Source: Marinomonas aquimarina
Lineage (GTDB): Bacteria > Pseudomonadota > Gammaproteobacteria > Pseudomonadales > Marinomonadaceae
Length of the DNA: 64,000 nt
Direction: 5' to 3'
NCBI RefSeq assembly: GCF_900089755.1
Contig: NZ_FLOC01000015.1
Coordinates: 46,296-110,295, forward strand
The position numbers and the translations under genes were made by a program. Positions 42,884-51,927 of this stretch are shown piece after piece (the first letter of the stretch is position 1; every line of letters begins with the position of its first letter). The notes under the pieces were generated by a model. It did not search any database, was not told the origin of the DNA, and saw only the letters and a list, made by a program, of their open reading frames with translations.

Positions 42884-45019
42884 ATGAGCTATCAAGTACT
42901 CGCACGAAAATGGCGTCCGCAGACCTTCCTTGAAATGGCAGGGCAAGACCACGTATTACAAGCCTTAGTGAATGCATTACGCCAACAGCGTTTGCACCAC
43001 GCTTACTTGTTTACGGGCACCCGTGGTGTGGGTAAAACCACCATCGCACGTATTTTTGCCAAGTGTCTGAACTGTGAAGTGAATGGTATTTCGCCTGAGC
43101 CTTGTGGTGAATGTGACAGCTGTCGCGAAATCGCCGAGGGCCGTTTCGTTGACTTGATTGAGGTCGATGCGGCGTCGCGTACCAAAGTTGAAGACACCCG
43201 CGAGCTTTTAGAAAACGTGCAATACGCACCGACTCGCGGCCGCTTTAAAGTGTACCTCATAGACGAGGTGCACATGCTCTCGACGCACTCTTTTAACGCC
43301 TTGTTGAAGACGCTTGAAGAGCCGCCGGAACACGTAAAATTCCTACTGGCGACCACGGATCCGCAGAAGCTGCCGGTGACGATCTTGTCGCGCTGTTTGC
43401 AATTTAACTTGAAGAACATGTCGGCTCAGCGCGTAGTGGACTACTTGCAAAAAGTCCTGACGACGGAACAGGTGAGCTTTGATCAACCGGCACTTTGGCA
43501 AATCGGCCAAGCAGCCAACGGCAGTATGCGTGATGCCCTAAGTCTGACAGATCAAGCCATTGCCTTTGGTGATGGGCAAATCACTGAGACGGGCGTGACC
43601 TCTATGTTGGGCTTAGTGAATCAGAGTCAAATTCTGTCGTTGCTCGAATCTGTCGCAGCGAAAGACGCCGCGCAGACGCTGGCAAAGATAGATGCCCTTG
43701 CGGATTACCAGCCGGACTTTATTTCCATCTGTGGTGCCTTGTTGGATTCTTTGCATCGTGTTGCGGTAGAGCAGCAAGTACCTGGCGTACTGCAAGATCA
43801 AATCGGTGATTTAGCACAAATTCAGCAGCTGGCACGGACGGTTTCACCAGAAGAAATTCAAGTCATGTACCAAAGCTTGCTGGTCGGACGTCGCGATTTA
43901 CCGCTGTCCCACTCGATCAAGTCTGGCTTTGAAATGCTGATGCTGCGTTTAATTGCGTTCCGACCAGCGAATGCCATGGCTGTGCGTTACGATGCGCCAC
44001 CAGTGGCAGCGCCCGTTGCACCGATGCCGGTAGCCAGTGCCCCGACGCCCGTTGAAGAAAAAAAAACACTAGCTGAACCGCCGCCGCCCGCCGAGAACCT
44101 TGAACCAGCTCAGTCTGTCTCTGAAACTGAGCAGTATTCTGAAGCGCCAAGCCAAGCACCGACGGCGGAAGTGGCTGTGCCTCCTGCACCACAAACGGCA
44201 GCGTCAGCACCTTCTTATGAGGAAACACCCCCTTGGGATGACTCACTGCCTGACTATGAGGCGTATCAGGCTGAAGCTGCTCCTGAGCCTGAGCCTGAGC
44301 CTGAGCCTGTGTCGCATAAATCCCCAGAACCTGTAGCCAAGCCTCGTCCGGAGCCAGTTGCTGAGGTGCCTGTTGCCAAAGCGCCAAGCGTTGATCCTGC
44401 TGAGCGCCTGTCGCGCATGTTGCACGAAGAGCCTGTGGCAGACGACGCAGAGGAAGAAAGCGATGAAGATGCCGATGAGCGTGCCATTGCTGAAACCGAA
44501 GATCCGTTTGCGACCTCAGCCAATCTGGTGGAAGCGGTCAGTGATAAGCCTGCGCTCATTGATAAGCAACCGGACACTGTAGCACAGCCAGCATTGGCCA
44601 TGCCTTTGCCTGAGATTGCGCACTTTAAAGACATGACCATGAATTTATGGTGGCTGGTAGCGCCACGCTTGAAATTAACCGGTTTGGTCCAAAATATAGT
44701 AATGAACTCGTGCTTAATTAGCGCGTCAGAACAAGGTATCAAGCTGCAAGTGCCATTAGAATATGGCCATATGCTAAATCAGGCTCGCTATGAGCAAATA
44801 CAGGGTGAGTTATCTGGTTTCTTTGATACACATGTGCCACTGATTATCGATACTTTGGCCGAAGTGGAAGGTGTTACCGCAGAAGAATTTGCGGCCAGTA
44901 AGCGTGCTGAAGCGCTGCAAGCGGCCATTGATCATTTAAACGCACACCCAGTGGTACAAGCGTTAGCTAGTAAGCTGGGTGGGCAAGTACTTTATGACAC
45001 AGTTAAAGTGAAAGCTTAG
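42884..45019 (+). CDS. dnaX: DNA polymerase III tau (and probably gamma) subunit
   Basis: A 711-residue clamp-loader subunit. Walker A GTRGVGKT is at 45-52, the zinc module C64/C74/C77/C80 follows, then DEVHMLS. Domains I-III end near 365, after which comes a Pro/Ala/Glu-rich linker (about 370-560) that includes a Glu-Pro repeat. The C-terminal tau-specific domains bind the polymerase. At codons 392-395 nine A bases (44058-44066) form a slippery tract; slipping -1 reaches TGA at 44074 and would give a gamma-like product of about 397 residues. Longer than E. coli tau (643) because of the linker. It heads a cluster with ybaB and recR. Confidence 0.95.
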   Translation: MSYQVLARKWRPQTFLEMAGQDHVLQALVNALRQQRLHHAYLFTGTRGVGKTTIARIFAKCLNCEVNGISPEPCGECDSCREIAEGRFVDLIEVDAASRTKVEDTRELLENVQYAPTRGRFKVYLIDEVHMLSTHSFNALLKTLEEPPEHVKFLLATTDPQKLPVTILSRCLQFNLKNMSAQRVVDYLQKVLTTEQVSFDQPALWQIGQAANGSMRDALSLTDQAIAFGDGQITETGVTSMLGLVNQSQILSLLESVAAKDAAQTLAKIDALADYQPDFISICGALLDSLHRVAVEQQVPGVLQDQIGDLAQIQQLARTVSPEEIQVMYQSLLVGRRDLPLSHSIKSGFEMLMLRLIAFRPANAMAVRYDAPPVAAPVAPMPVASAPTPVEEKKTLAEPPPPAENLEPAQSVSETEQYSEAPSQAPTAEVAVPPAPQTAASAPSYEETPPWDDSLPDYEAYQAEAAPEPEPEPEPVSHKSPEPVAKPRPEPVAEVPVAKAPSVDPAERLSRMLHEEPVADDAEEESDEDADERAIAETEDPFATSANLVEAVSDKPALIDKQPDTVAQPALAMPLPEIAHFKDMTMNLWWLVAPRLKLTGLVQNIVMNSCLISASEQGIKLQVPLEYGHMLNQARYEQIQGELSGFFDTHVPLIIDTLAEVEGVTAEEFAASKRAEALQAAIDHLNAHPVVQALASKLGGQVLYDTVKVKA
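44058..44076 (+). promoter_or_regulatory. Probable dnaX frameshift or slippage site
   Basis: GAA AAA AAA ACA in frame gives the slippery A AAA AAA. The -1 frame adds Asn-Thr-Ser then TGA (44074-44076), and the +1 frame meets TAG within three codons. Both shifts end near residue 397, close to the E. coli gamma boundary. Confidence 0.75.
44282..44309 (+). repeat. CCTGAG hexamer tandem repeat in dnaX
   Basis: Four complete CCTGAG units plus CCTG encode Pro-Glu repeats in the tau linker. Changes in copy number would remain in frame. Confidence 0.9.
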
Positions 45020-45038
45020 TTAACGATTGGAGAGAAAT

Positions 45039-45365
45039 ATGTTTAAAGGTGGTATGGGCAACATGATGCGCCAAGCGCAGAAAATGCAGGAAAACATGCA
45101 GAAAGCCCAAGAAGAAGTGGCAAACATGGAAGTAGAAGGTCAAGCAGGTGCTGGCCTTGTGAAAATTTCTATGACAGGTCGTCACGATGTAAAACGCGTA
45201 TCGATCGACGATTCTTTGTTTGAAGACGATAAAGAAATGCTAGAAGACCTGATTGCAGCAGCGATCAATGACGCGGTGCGTAACATCGAAGCAACGTCAA
45301 AAGAAAAGATGGCCGAAGCCACGGCTGGTATGCCAATCCCTCCTGGCTTCAAAATGCCATTCTAA
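45039..45365 (+). CDS. ybaB: YbaB/EbfC nucleoid-associated protein
   Basis: A 108-residue DNA-binding protein with the Met/Gln-rich helical N-terminus ([18 protein letters not shown]) and C-terminal [11 protein letters not shown] of the family. It forms dimers that bind DNA like tongs. The ATG at 45039 is chosen for GGAGAG upstream and typical length. It lies 19 bases after dnaX and 15 before recR, the usual replication/repair cluster. Confidence 0.95.
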   Translation: MFKGGMGNMMRQAQKMQENMQKAQEEVANMEVEGQAGAGLVKISMTGRHDVKRVSIDDSLFEDDKEMLEDLIAAAINDAVRNIEATSKEKMAEATAGMPIPPGFKMPF

Positions 45366-45380
45366 GAAAGGAGTGGACGC

Positions 45381-45974
45381 TTGTTCAGCCCGTTAATTAA
45401 AGAGCTGATTGAGTCCTTGCGCTGCTTGCCTGGCGTAGGGCCCAAGTCAGCGCAAAAAATGGCGCTCTACTTGTTAGAGCGCGATTCCCAAGGGGCTGAT
45501 CGCTTAGCGCAGTCCCTACGCTCGGCATTGGATAAAGTGGGTCGTTGCAGTCAGTGTCGTACCCTGACGGAAGATCACCTTTGTCCTATTTGTGCCGACG
45601 AAGAACGTAATCGCAGTCGATTGTGTATTGTCGAAACGCCTGCGGATGTGATCGCGATTGAAAGCACCAAGCAATTCGATGGTTTATATTTTGTCTTGTT
45701 AGGTCATTTGTCACCCATTGATGGCATTGGACCGGAAGAGCTTGGCTTAGATCGTTTAGAGACCATTACGCAACAGCAGGGCGTTGAAGAAGTGATAATC
45801 GCCACCAACAGTACCGTTGAGGGCGAAGCCACCAGCCATTACATTGCGCAACTGCTTAAACCTCAAGGCATCGAGGTGAGCCGTATTGCACAAGGTGTCC
45901 CTATGGGTGGTGAACTAGAATACGTTGACGGTAATACGTTGGCATTGGCACTAGAAGGCCGGAAAAAACTTTAA
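45381..45974 (+). CDS. recR: Recombination mediator RecR
   Basis: A 197-residue protein of the RecFOR pathway, loading RecA on gapped DNA. It has the N-terminal helix-hairpin-helix ([17 protein letters not shown]), a C4 zinc finger (C56, C59, C68, C71), and a Toprim domain ([14 protein letters not shown]). Translation starts at TTG 45381, supported by AAGGAG eight bases upstream. The rnd gene follows one base after its stop. Confidence 0.95.
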   Translation: MFSPLIKELIESLRCLPGVGPKSAQKMALYLLERDSQGADRLAQSLRSALDKVGRCSQCRTLTEDHLCPICADEERNRSRLCIVETPADVIAIESTKQFDGLYFVLLGHLSPIDGIGPEELGLDRLETITQQQGVEEVIIATNSTVEGEATSHYIAQLLKPQGIEVSRIAQGVPMGGELEYVDGNTLALALEGRKKL

Positions 45975-45975
45975 C

Positions 45976-47115
45976 ATGGAAACTCAAAACCAGAACCTAG
46001 ACATCGTTTGGGTAGATACTGACGCAGCGTTAGCAAAATGGTGTGAGCATTGGGCGACCTTGCCGTTTGTGGCAGTCGATACCGAATTTGTTCGTCGTAC
46101 CACATTTTACCCAGTCACGGGTCTGATTCAGATTTCGGAAGGCGATCAGGCGGTACTGATTGACCCGCAAACCATCACGGATTGGTCGCCACTGCGTGAT
46201 CTGTTGATCAATGAAAACGTGATGAAGGTGTTTCATGCCTGTTCAGAAGATCTGGATGTATTTGATGATCTTCTTGGGGTGTTACCAACGCCGTTTTACG
46301 ACACGCAAATCGGTGAAGCCTTTGCCAATGGCGAATGGTCTTTGAGCTATGTAAAGCTGGTCAAAGCCTACTTAGACATTGAAGTGGCCAAAGACGAAAC
46401 GCGTTCGGACTGGACCTTGCGACCACTGACCGACGCGCAAAAACGTTATGCGGCGCTGGATGTTATTTATCTAGCGCATGTGTATCCCATGCAAGTTGCC
46501 CGCCTCGAAGAGAAGGGCATGCTGGACTGGGTATTAGAAGATTGTGAAAGCCTGAAGTGGCAATATCAGCAAAACAATGATGCCGAGCAGAACTGGGATG
46601 GCATCAAAGCCTCTTGGCGCTTAAGCCCGAAGAGTCTGACATTGTTGCGATTGTTGTTCCTATGGCGTGATGAGCGTGCCCGTGCGGACAATATTCCCCG
46701 CGGACAAGTGCTGAAAGATCGCACCTTGTGGGCGCTGGCGAAATTTATGCCAGACAATGCCCGTGACATAGGTAAGGCAGAAGACATTTCGCCGAAGCAG
46801 GTGCGATTGTATTCTCAAGTCATTATTGAGAAAGTGGCACTGGTGAACGAGTTGAGCCAAGATGAATACCAACACCCATTGCCAGCACCGCTGCCATCGA
46901 ATGCGGGTGATTTATCAAAGGCCATCCGTGCTTACTTAAAAGAGCAAGCACAGGAGCTTTCGATTGCACCAGAAGTCGTGTTAAAGCGTAAATTGCTGGA
47001 CCCACTGCTGCGCCATATTTATGAAGGTTCACCGATGGATTGGTCGAATCCAGCGTTTAACGGTTGGCGTCAAGATAAAGTGGTGAAACCTTTGCTTGAA
47101 AAATTCGCCAACTAA
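45976..47115 (+). CDS. rnd: Ribonuclease D
   Basis: A 379-residue 3'-5' exoribonuclease that trims tRNA precursors. DEDD exonuclease motifs are VDTEFVRRTTFYP (Exo I), HACSEDLDVF (Exo II) and RYAALDVIYL (Exo III). An HRDC domain follows at about 210-290 (SWRLSPKSLTLLRLLFLWRDERAR). It starts one base after recR and is followed by ycgL and ycgN, a frequent gamma-proteobacterial order. Confidence 0.95.
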   Translation: METQNQNLDIVWVDTDAALAKWCEHWATLPFVAVDTEFVRRTTFYPVTGLIQISEGDQAVLIDPQTITDWSPLRDLLINENVMKVFHACSEDLDVFDDLLGVLPTPFYDTQIGEAFANGEWSLSYVKLVKAYLDIEVAKDETRSDWTLRPLTDAQKRYAALDVIYLAHVYPMQVARLEEKGMLDWVLEDCESLKWQYQQNNDAEQNWDGIKASWRLSPKSLTLLRLLFLWRDERARADNIPRGQVLKDRTLWALAKFMPDNARDIGKAEDISPKQVRLYSQVIIEKVALVNELSQDEYQHPLPAPLPSNAGDLSKAIRAYLKEQAQELSIAPEVVLKRKLLDPLLRHIYEGSPMDWSNPAFNGWRQDKVVKPLLEKFAN

Positions 47116-47138
47116 CCTGAGACCTTGTGAGACTCACT

Positions 47139-47429
47139 ATGAGCCAAATGATTATTGAAATTTTCCGCTCTTCAAAGCGTGATGAAATGTACCTTTATGT
47201 CGAAAAGCAAAAAGGTCTGAAAGACGTCCCAGAAATGTTAATGGAGCGTTTTGGCAAGCCGGTTAGTGCCATGACCATGCTGCTTAAACCAGAAAAGAAA
47301 TTGGCCCGTGCCAACGCCGAAGACGTGATGAATGCGATCCGTGAGCAAGGTTTCTACTTGCAAATGCCGCCGGTACGCGATGAATACCTATTAGATCTTT
47401 ACAAAGCGCCTACGGAAGCTCGTTACTAA
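47139..47429 (+). CDS. ycgL: YcgL family protein
   Basis: About 96 residues from the ATG at 47139; a GTG at 47127 is in frame. It contains the family block [26 protein letters not shown] and the C-terminal [10 protein letters not shown]. YcgL has a small alpha/beta fold of unknown function and is near rnd in many genomes. Its TAA overlaps the ATG of ycgN by one base, so translation is coupled. Confidence 0.9.
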   Translation: MSQMIIEIFRSSKRDEMYLYVEKQKGLKDVPEMLMERFGKPVSAMTMLLKPEKKLARANAEDVMNAIREQGFYLQMPPVRDEYLLDLYKAPTEARY

Positions 47430-47914
47430 TGATCGCGAAACGATATGAGCCGTTTTGGAAAACCACGCCGTTAGCGCAAATGACGCAGACGGAGTGGGAG
47501 TCTATCTGTGATGGCTGCGCCAAATGTTGCCTACAGAAGTTGGTCGATGATGAAACGGAAGAGGTGTATTACACCAACCTTGCTTGTCATCAACTAGACA
47601 TTAAGGCTTGTCGTTGTAAAGTATACGATCAACGCCTTGAAAAAGTAGAAGGCTGCTTGTCTCTTGCACCACAAGATGTGGAAGCGTTTGATTGGTTGCC
47701 TGATACTTGTAGCTATCGCGTATTGCACGAAACCGGTGATTTGCCTAATTGGCATCCGTTGGTGGTGGGCAGCAACCGCGAAATGTTGAGTCAGGGTCTC
47801 AATGTTAGCCACTATGCGGTTAACGAAAACACCGTTGACGAAGAGCGTTGGCAGGAACATATAATAAAATGGGTTCATGGAATGCCCGAGTCTTATGATC
47901 CATCATTAGACTAA
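47429..47914 (+). CDS. ycgN: YcgN family (UPF0260) cysteine-cluster protein
   Basis: A 161-residue protein with a conserved CxxCxxCC cluster (C27, C30, C33, C34 in CDGCAKCCLQKL) plus later cysteines (ACHQLDIKACRCKVY), probably binding zinc or an iron-sulphur cluster. Function is unknown. It overlaps ycgL by one base and ends the rnd-ycgL-ycgN run. Confidence 0.92.
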   Translation: MIAKRYEPFWKTTPLAQMTQTEWESICDGCAKCCLQKLVDDETEEVYYTNLACHQLDIKACRCKVYDQRLEKVEGCLSLAPQDVEAFDWLPDTCSYRVLHETGDLPNWHPLVVGSNREMLSQGLNVSHYAVNENTVDEERWQEHIIKWVHGMPESYDPSLD

Positions 47915-47957
47915 ACCTTCGATTTACCAAGTTAAGTAGTCGCTCAGGAGTAAGAAG

Positions 47958-49847
47958 ATGGTTATACGAAAACACGTTCAAACCGGTTTAGTTGCAATAC
48001 TTCTTCTGTTGTCCTCTTGGGCGTCCGCTGATACCCAATTCCGGCTGATTATCGACGCCTCAGGCAGTATGTTAATCAGCGATCCAGATAAATTAACCGC
48101 CGAATCCCTTAAACTCATCTCTGATCTGGCCCCTGAAGAACAGGCCACCTTAGGGGTGTGGTTGTTTGGTGAGCAAGCGCGTGTCCTCTTGCCTGAAGCG
48201 AGGGTCAATAGCGCGACCAAAGCGCGTCTGAGCCAAGCGGTCAGCAGTTATACCCCCGGAGACCTTAAGACCGACCTTGAGTCGATCGTGCGCATGTTGC
48301 TGGATACGCCTGATGAAGGGGACTTAGAGCCAGGCTTTGAGCGTCATTGGGTTCTAGTCACGGATGGCATGGTTGATGTGAGTTTAGATAAGTCGGTGAA
48401 TGATGCTTCCCGCTCGCGTATCTTAAACGAGCTGGCGACGCAGCTTGCTGAGCGAGGCATACACCTGCATACGGTGTCCATGACCAGCTATGCTGATAAA
48501 GAGCTGTTGCAATCGGTGTCGACGTTAACCGACGCCATCTACACGGAAGTTGCAACGCCTGATGAAATGCTCGACACCTTCGATCGTATTTTCTCACAAG
48601 CGGCCCCGTCCGAAGAAGTGCCCTTTGAAGGCAATACCTTTTTTATCGACGACGCTATTGAAGAAGCCACTTTGTTAATTTTTAACGAAGAGGGCGAAAC
48701 GCCAGTGATTTATCGTCCTAATGGTGAGCGCTTGAATTTGTCGGCGGTCAATGTATCTGCGGTGACGGCGTCCCATTATTTTCTGGCCACTATCGCCAAA
48801 CCGGATGTCGGAACTTGGCGCGTGGAGAATGTCGACCTGGCGCGCAGTAACATTCGTGTGATCACCAAACTCAGCGCGCAAACTACTCAAGTGGCACCAG
48901 TGGTGTTCATCAATGAGCCGATTTACTCAACACTGGGGTTGTTTCAAGACAATCAACAGATCGAAGACCCTGAGTTGTTAAACTTGGTGGAAGTTAGGCA
49001 ACGCCTGAACCTATTAAGTGGTGAAAGCACCAAACAGCTGCTGCAGACGCCTTTAGCACTGGCGAATAATCAATTTAAAAACAAAATTGAGCAGATTAGC
49101 GAAGAAGGCAATTACGAGCTGATTTCTGAAGTGGATGGTAAAACGTTTGTGCGCAAGGTGAGTCAGTTTTTCTCAGTGGCGAAACCCATTACTTTGCAGG
49201 CCGAACAACAAAATGAAAACCTAGTGCTGTTTTCGGCGAAGCCGACCAACTTACGCTTGAATATGCTGCGCAGCAATGCGCGACTGATCATTACCAGCAG
49301 TGGTGGCGCAGAGCAAACGTTAGACATGCCCCTCATTGGCGAAGGCTTCTGGCAAAAGGTTTATCCAGTATCCCCCAACAGTAGCGTCACGGCCCATGTG
49401 CACGTGATTGGCATTACACAAACCGGGATGCGCTTTGAATACGATACGCCGCCTTGGTATCTGACCCGTGATGGTGCTGGGGAAGTGACTGTCAGTCGTA
49501 CCCAAGCAAGTGCAGATAGCAGTGTAATCGCTGCGTTGGCAACGGCAAATCGTGAGTTAACACCTGTGGTGGTGACGCCACAAGTAGCCATTGTATCCGA
49601 AGCTGAGTTATCAGAAGAGGAAAGTGCTGCGAACGCTGCCACAACGGAGCAAGCAGAAGCGGATGCCGCCGAGGCGGACGAACCCGAAGCGACTGACGCT
49701 GAGCCGTCAGAGCTAACGACAGCAGACTGGGTGTTATACGGCACGCTAAATGGTATTGCCATCGTGGTACTGGCTGCCGGGTATTTGATTTTCCGCCAGA
49801 TTCGTAGAAAACGTAAACAAAAAGTAGAAGATGAACTAGATGTGTGA
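47958..49847 (+). CDS. TIGR03503-type von Willebrand factor A membrane protein
   Basis: A 629-residue protein with a signal peptide (cleavage near SWASA). The vWA domain (about 27-215) has an intact MIDAS motif, D33-A-S35-G-S37, so it should bind a divalent cation and a partner. A long beta-rich extracytoplasmic region follows, then an Ala/Glu-rich stretch (about 545-590), a C-terminal membrane helix and a basic tail (RQIRRKRKQK). This is the layout I associate with TIGR03503, of unknown role. The YafJ-like gene overlaps its end by eight bases. Confidence 0.85.
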   Translation: MVIRKHVQTGLVAILLLLSSWASADTQFRLIIDASGSMLISDPDKLTAESLKLISDLAPEEQATLGVWLFGEQARVLLPEARVNSATKARLSQAVSSYTPGDLKTDLESIVRMLLDTPDEGDLEPGFERHWVLVTDGMVDVSLDKSVNDASRSRILNELATQLAERGIHLHTVSMTSYADKELLQSVSTLTDAIYTEVATPDEMLDTFDRIFSQAAPSEEVPFEGNTFFIDDAIEEATLLIFNEEGETPVIYRPNGERLNLSAVNVSAVTASHYFLATIAKPDVGTWRVENVDLARSNIRVITKLSAQTTQVAPVVFINEPIYSTLGLFQDNQQIEDPELLNLVEVRQRLNLLSGESTKQLLQTPLALANNQFKNKIEQISEEGNYELISEVDGKTFVRKVSQFFSVAKPITLQAEQQNENLVLFSAKPTNLRLNMLRSNARLIITSSGGAEQTLDMPLIGEGFWQKVYPVSPNSSVTAHVHVIGITQTGMRFEYDTPPWYLTRDGAGEVTVSRTQASADSSVIAALATANRELTPVVVTPQVAIVSEAELSEEESAANAATTEQAEADAAEADEPEATDAEPSELTTADWVLYGTLNGIAIVVLAAGYLIFRQIRRKRKQKVEDELDV

Positions 49848-50637
49848 GTTGCTTGGAATGAGCGCAAATGTCCCGACGGACATTTGCTTCAGTTTCTCTG
49901 GCCTTCGTGCTCGAGGTGGTCGTACCGGTCCCCACAAAGATGGTTGGGGAATGGCCATGTACCGTGATAATCAGGTTTGGGCGATTCATGATCCGCGCCC
50001 AAGTGCCGACTCCGATATGGCTGATGTCATGAGTCGCACTTCGCTAAAATGCGACATTGTGATCAGTCATATTCGCCAAGCGAACGTGGGCCATGTGTGT
50101 CTGCCCAATACTCACCCATTCAGTCGCTTATTGTGGGACACAACCTGGAGTTACGCGCACAATGGTCAACTGGACACGCCACAAAGCCTCAGCTTGTTGA
50201 GCCATTTCCCGCTCGGCACCACTGATTCTGAGCGTGCGTTTTGCTGGATCATTGAGCAGCTGATCGCGCAATTTGGCGATACCATGCCGACGGTGCAAGA
50301 GCTGACTAAGACGTTATCCGAATTGTGTGATCGCCTACGTGCTAAAGGGGTCTTCAATATGATGCTGTCTAATGGCCAGTATCTATTTTGTTACTGCACC
50401 ACCAAACTGCATTGGATTACCCGTCGCGCGCCGTTCAAACCTGCGACCTTGTCGGATGAAGACATGACCGTCGACTTCAAAGAGGTGACGACTGATAAAG
50501 ATGTGGTCACTGTCATTGCCACGCAACCGCTGACAGACAATGAGTCTTGGCAACAGATGGAAGCCGGTGAAATGTGTGTGTTTGAAGCAGGGGAGTTAGT
50601 GGCGCATGTGAAGCCCGAAACGGCTCCAGAAGCATAA
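49840..50637 (+). CDS. Class II glutamine amidotransferase, YafJ-like
   Basis: A 265-residue N-terminal-nucleophile amidotransferase with Met-Cys at the N-terminus, so Cys2 becomes the catalytic residue after Met removal. Conserved blocks include GGRTGPHKDGWGMAMY, SHIRQANVG, NTHPFSRLLWDTTWSYAHNGQL and the RAFCWIIEQ stretch. The synthetase partner and product are unknown for this family. It overlaps the vWA gene by eight bases and ends at a terminator. Confidence 0.9.
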   Translation: MCELLGMSANVPTDICFSFSGLRARGGRTGPHKDGWGMAMYRDNQVWAIHDPRPSADSDMADVMSRTSLKCDIVISHIRQANVGHVCLPNTHPFSRLLWDTTWSYAHNGQLDTPQSLSLLSHFPLGTTDSERAFCWIIEQLIAQFGDTMPTVQELTKTLSELCDRLRAKGVFNMMLSNGQYLFCYCTTKLHWITRRAPFKPATLSDEDMTVDFKEVTTDKDVVTVIATQPLTDNESWQQMEAGEMCVFEAGELVAHVKPETAPEA

Positions 50638-50667
50638 TGCGTAGGTGTGTTAACCTTGCAGTAATAA

Positions 50668-50705
50668 AAAAGCCGACTCGCTTGGGTAAAGCGCAGTCGG
50701 CTTTT
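50668..50705. terminator. Bidirectional intrinsic terminator
   Basis: AAAAGCCGACT (50668-50678) pairs with AGTCGGCTTTT (50695-50705); CGCTT and AGCG extend the pairing. It is shared by the YafJ-like gene and the convergent cysK. Confidence 0.88.
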
Positions 50706-50726
50706 ATGTCTTAATGACGTAATAGC

Positions 50727-51692
50727 TTACTGAACGGTTTCGTTCTCGCTGAATTCGCCTTCGAACAGAGCAGTCGATAAGTAGCGCTCACCAGAGTCAG
50801 GTAGCACGACAACGATTTTCTTATCTGCGAATTCTGGCTCTTGGCTCATGCGCTCTGCGGCAACGACTGCTGCACCACATGAAATACCACATAGAATGCC
50901 TTCTTCACGCATTAGGCGTTTCGCCATGTCGATTGCGTCTTCGTTTGAGACCTGCTCAACACGGTCAATCACAGACAAATCTAGGTTCTTCGGAACAAAG
51001 CCTGCGCCGATGCCTTGGATTTTATGTGGCGCTGGCGTTGGTGTTTCACCGTTAATAGTTTGTGTAATCACAGGCGACGTGGTTGGTTCCACTGCGACAC
51101 TGACGATCGCCTTGCCTTGAGTGTTCTTGATGTAACGGCTCACACCTGTGATGGTACCGCCCGTACCGACACCCGCCACGAAGACATCGATGTCACCATT
51201 GGTGTCGTTCCAGATTTCTGGACCAGTGGTTTTTTCGTGAATTTCAGGGTTGGCTGGGTTTTCGAATTGTTGCAGTAGCACAAAGTTTGGATCTTGAGCG
51301 ATTTCTTGTGCTTTCTCGATCGCACCTTTCATGCCTTTAGCCGGCTCGGTTAGCACGATGTTGGCGCCCAGCGCTTTCATAACTTGGCGACGTTCAAGAC
51401 TCATGCTAGATGGCATGGTGATGGTGATCGGATAACCGCGTGCTGCCGCTACAAAACATAGTGCAATCCCTGTGTTGCCACTTGATGGCTCAACGATAGA
51501 TTTGCCTTCCGTTAATACACCACGTTTTTCGGCATCCCAGACCATGTTAGCGCCAATACGACACTTAACAGAGAACGCAGGGTTACGCGCTTCGACTTTT
51601 GCCCAGATATTACCGTTACCAATTCGGTTCAGACGAACAAGCGGTGTGTTACCGATGGTTAAGGAATTATCGTTAAAAACTTTATCTGACAT
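50727..51692 (-). CDS. cysK: Cysteine synthase A
   Basis: A 321-residue PLP enzyme (O-acetylserine sulphhydrylase) making cysteine from O-acetylserine and sulphide. The PLP lysine is K43 in [14 protein letters not shown]; the PLP-phosphate and substrate loops appear as SSGNTGIAL and [12 protein letters not shown]. Length is that of CysK rather than CysM. Divergent from hrpA; the 235-base gap 51693-51927 holds promoter-like A+T-rich sequence but I could not fix a CysB site. Confidence 0.94.
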   Translation of the reverse strand: MSDKVFNDNSLTIGNTPLVRLNRIGNGNIWAKVEARNPAFSVKCRIGANMVWDAEKRGVLTEGKSIVEPSSGNTGIALCFVAAARGYPITITMPSSMSLERRQVMKALGANIVLTEPAKGMKGAIEKAQEIAQDPNFVLLQQFENPANPEIHEKTTGPEIWNDTNGDIDVFVAGVGTGGTITGVSRYIKNTQGKAIVSVAVEPTTSPVITQTINGETPTPAPHKIQGIGAGFVPKNLDLSVIDRVEQVSNEDAIDMAKRLMREEGILCGISCGAAVVAAERMSQEPEFADKKIVVVLPDSGERYLSTALFEGEFSENETVQ

Positions 51693-51927
51693 GGGCCATC
51701 CTTATTGTTGGGTTGAAAGTTGTCACGTCGCTACATTGTAGAGCCCAACTATAAACCGTTCCAAGCAAAGGATGTAAGAATTTAGAACTATAAGGTTAGA
51801 TATGTGATCCTTTTCTACTGTGGTTGATAGAGTCAACGCTAAGTTCTGCATTTAGTGATAGAATCCCATTTATATTAAATAGTTATCACCCATCGGCGAG
51901 TTGCCGCTGGTGTTTATGTAAGGTCCG

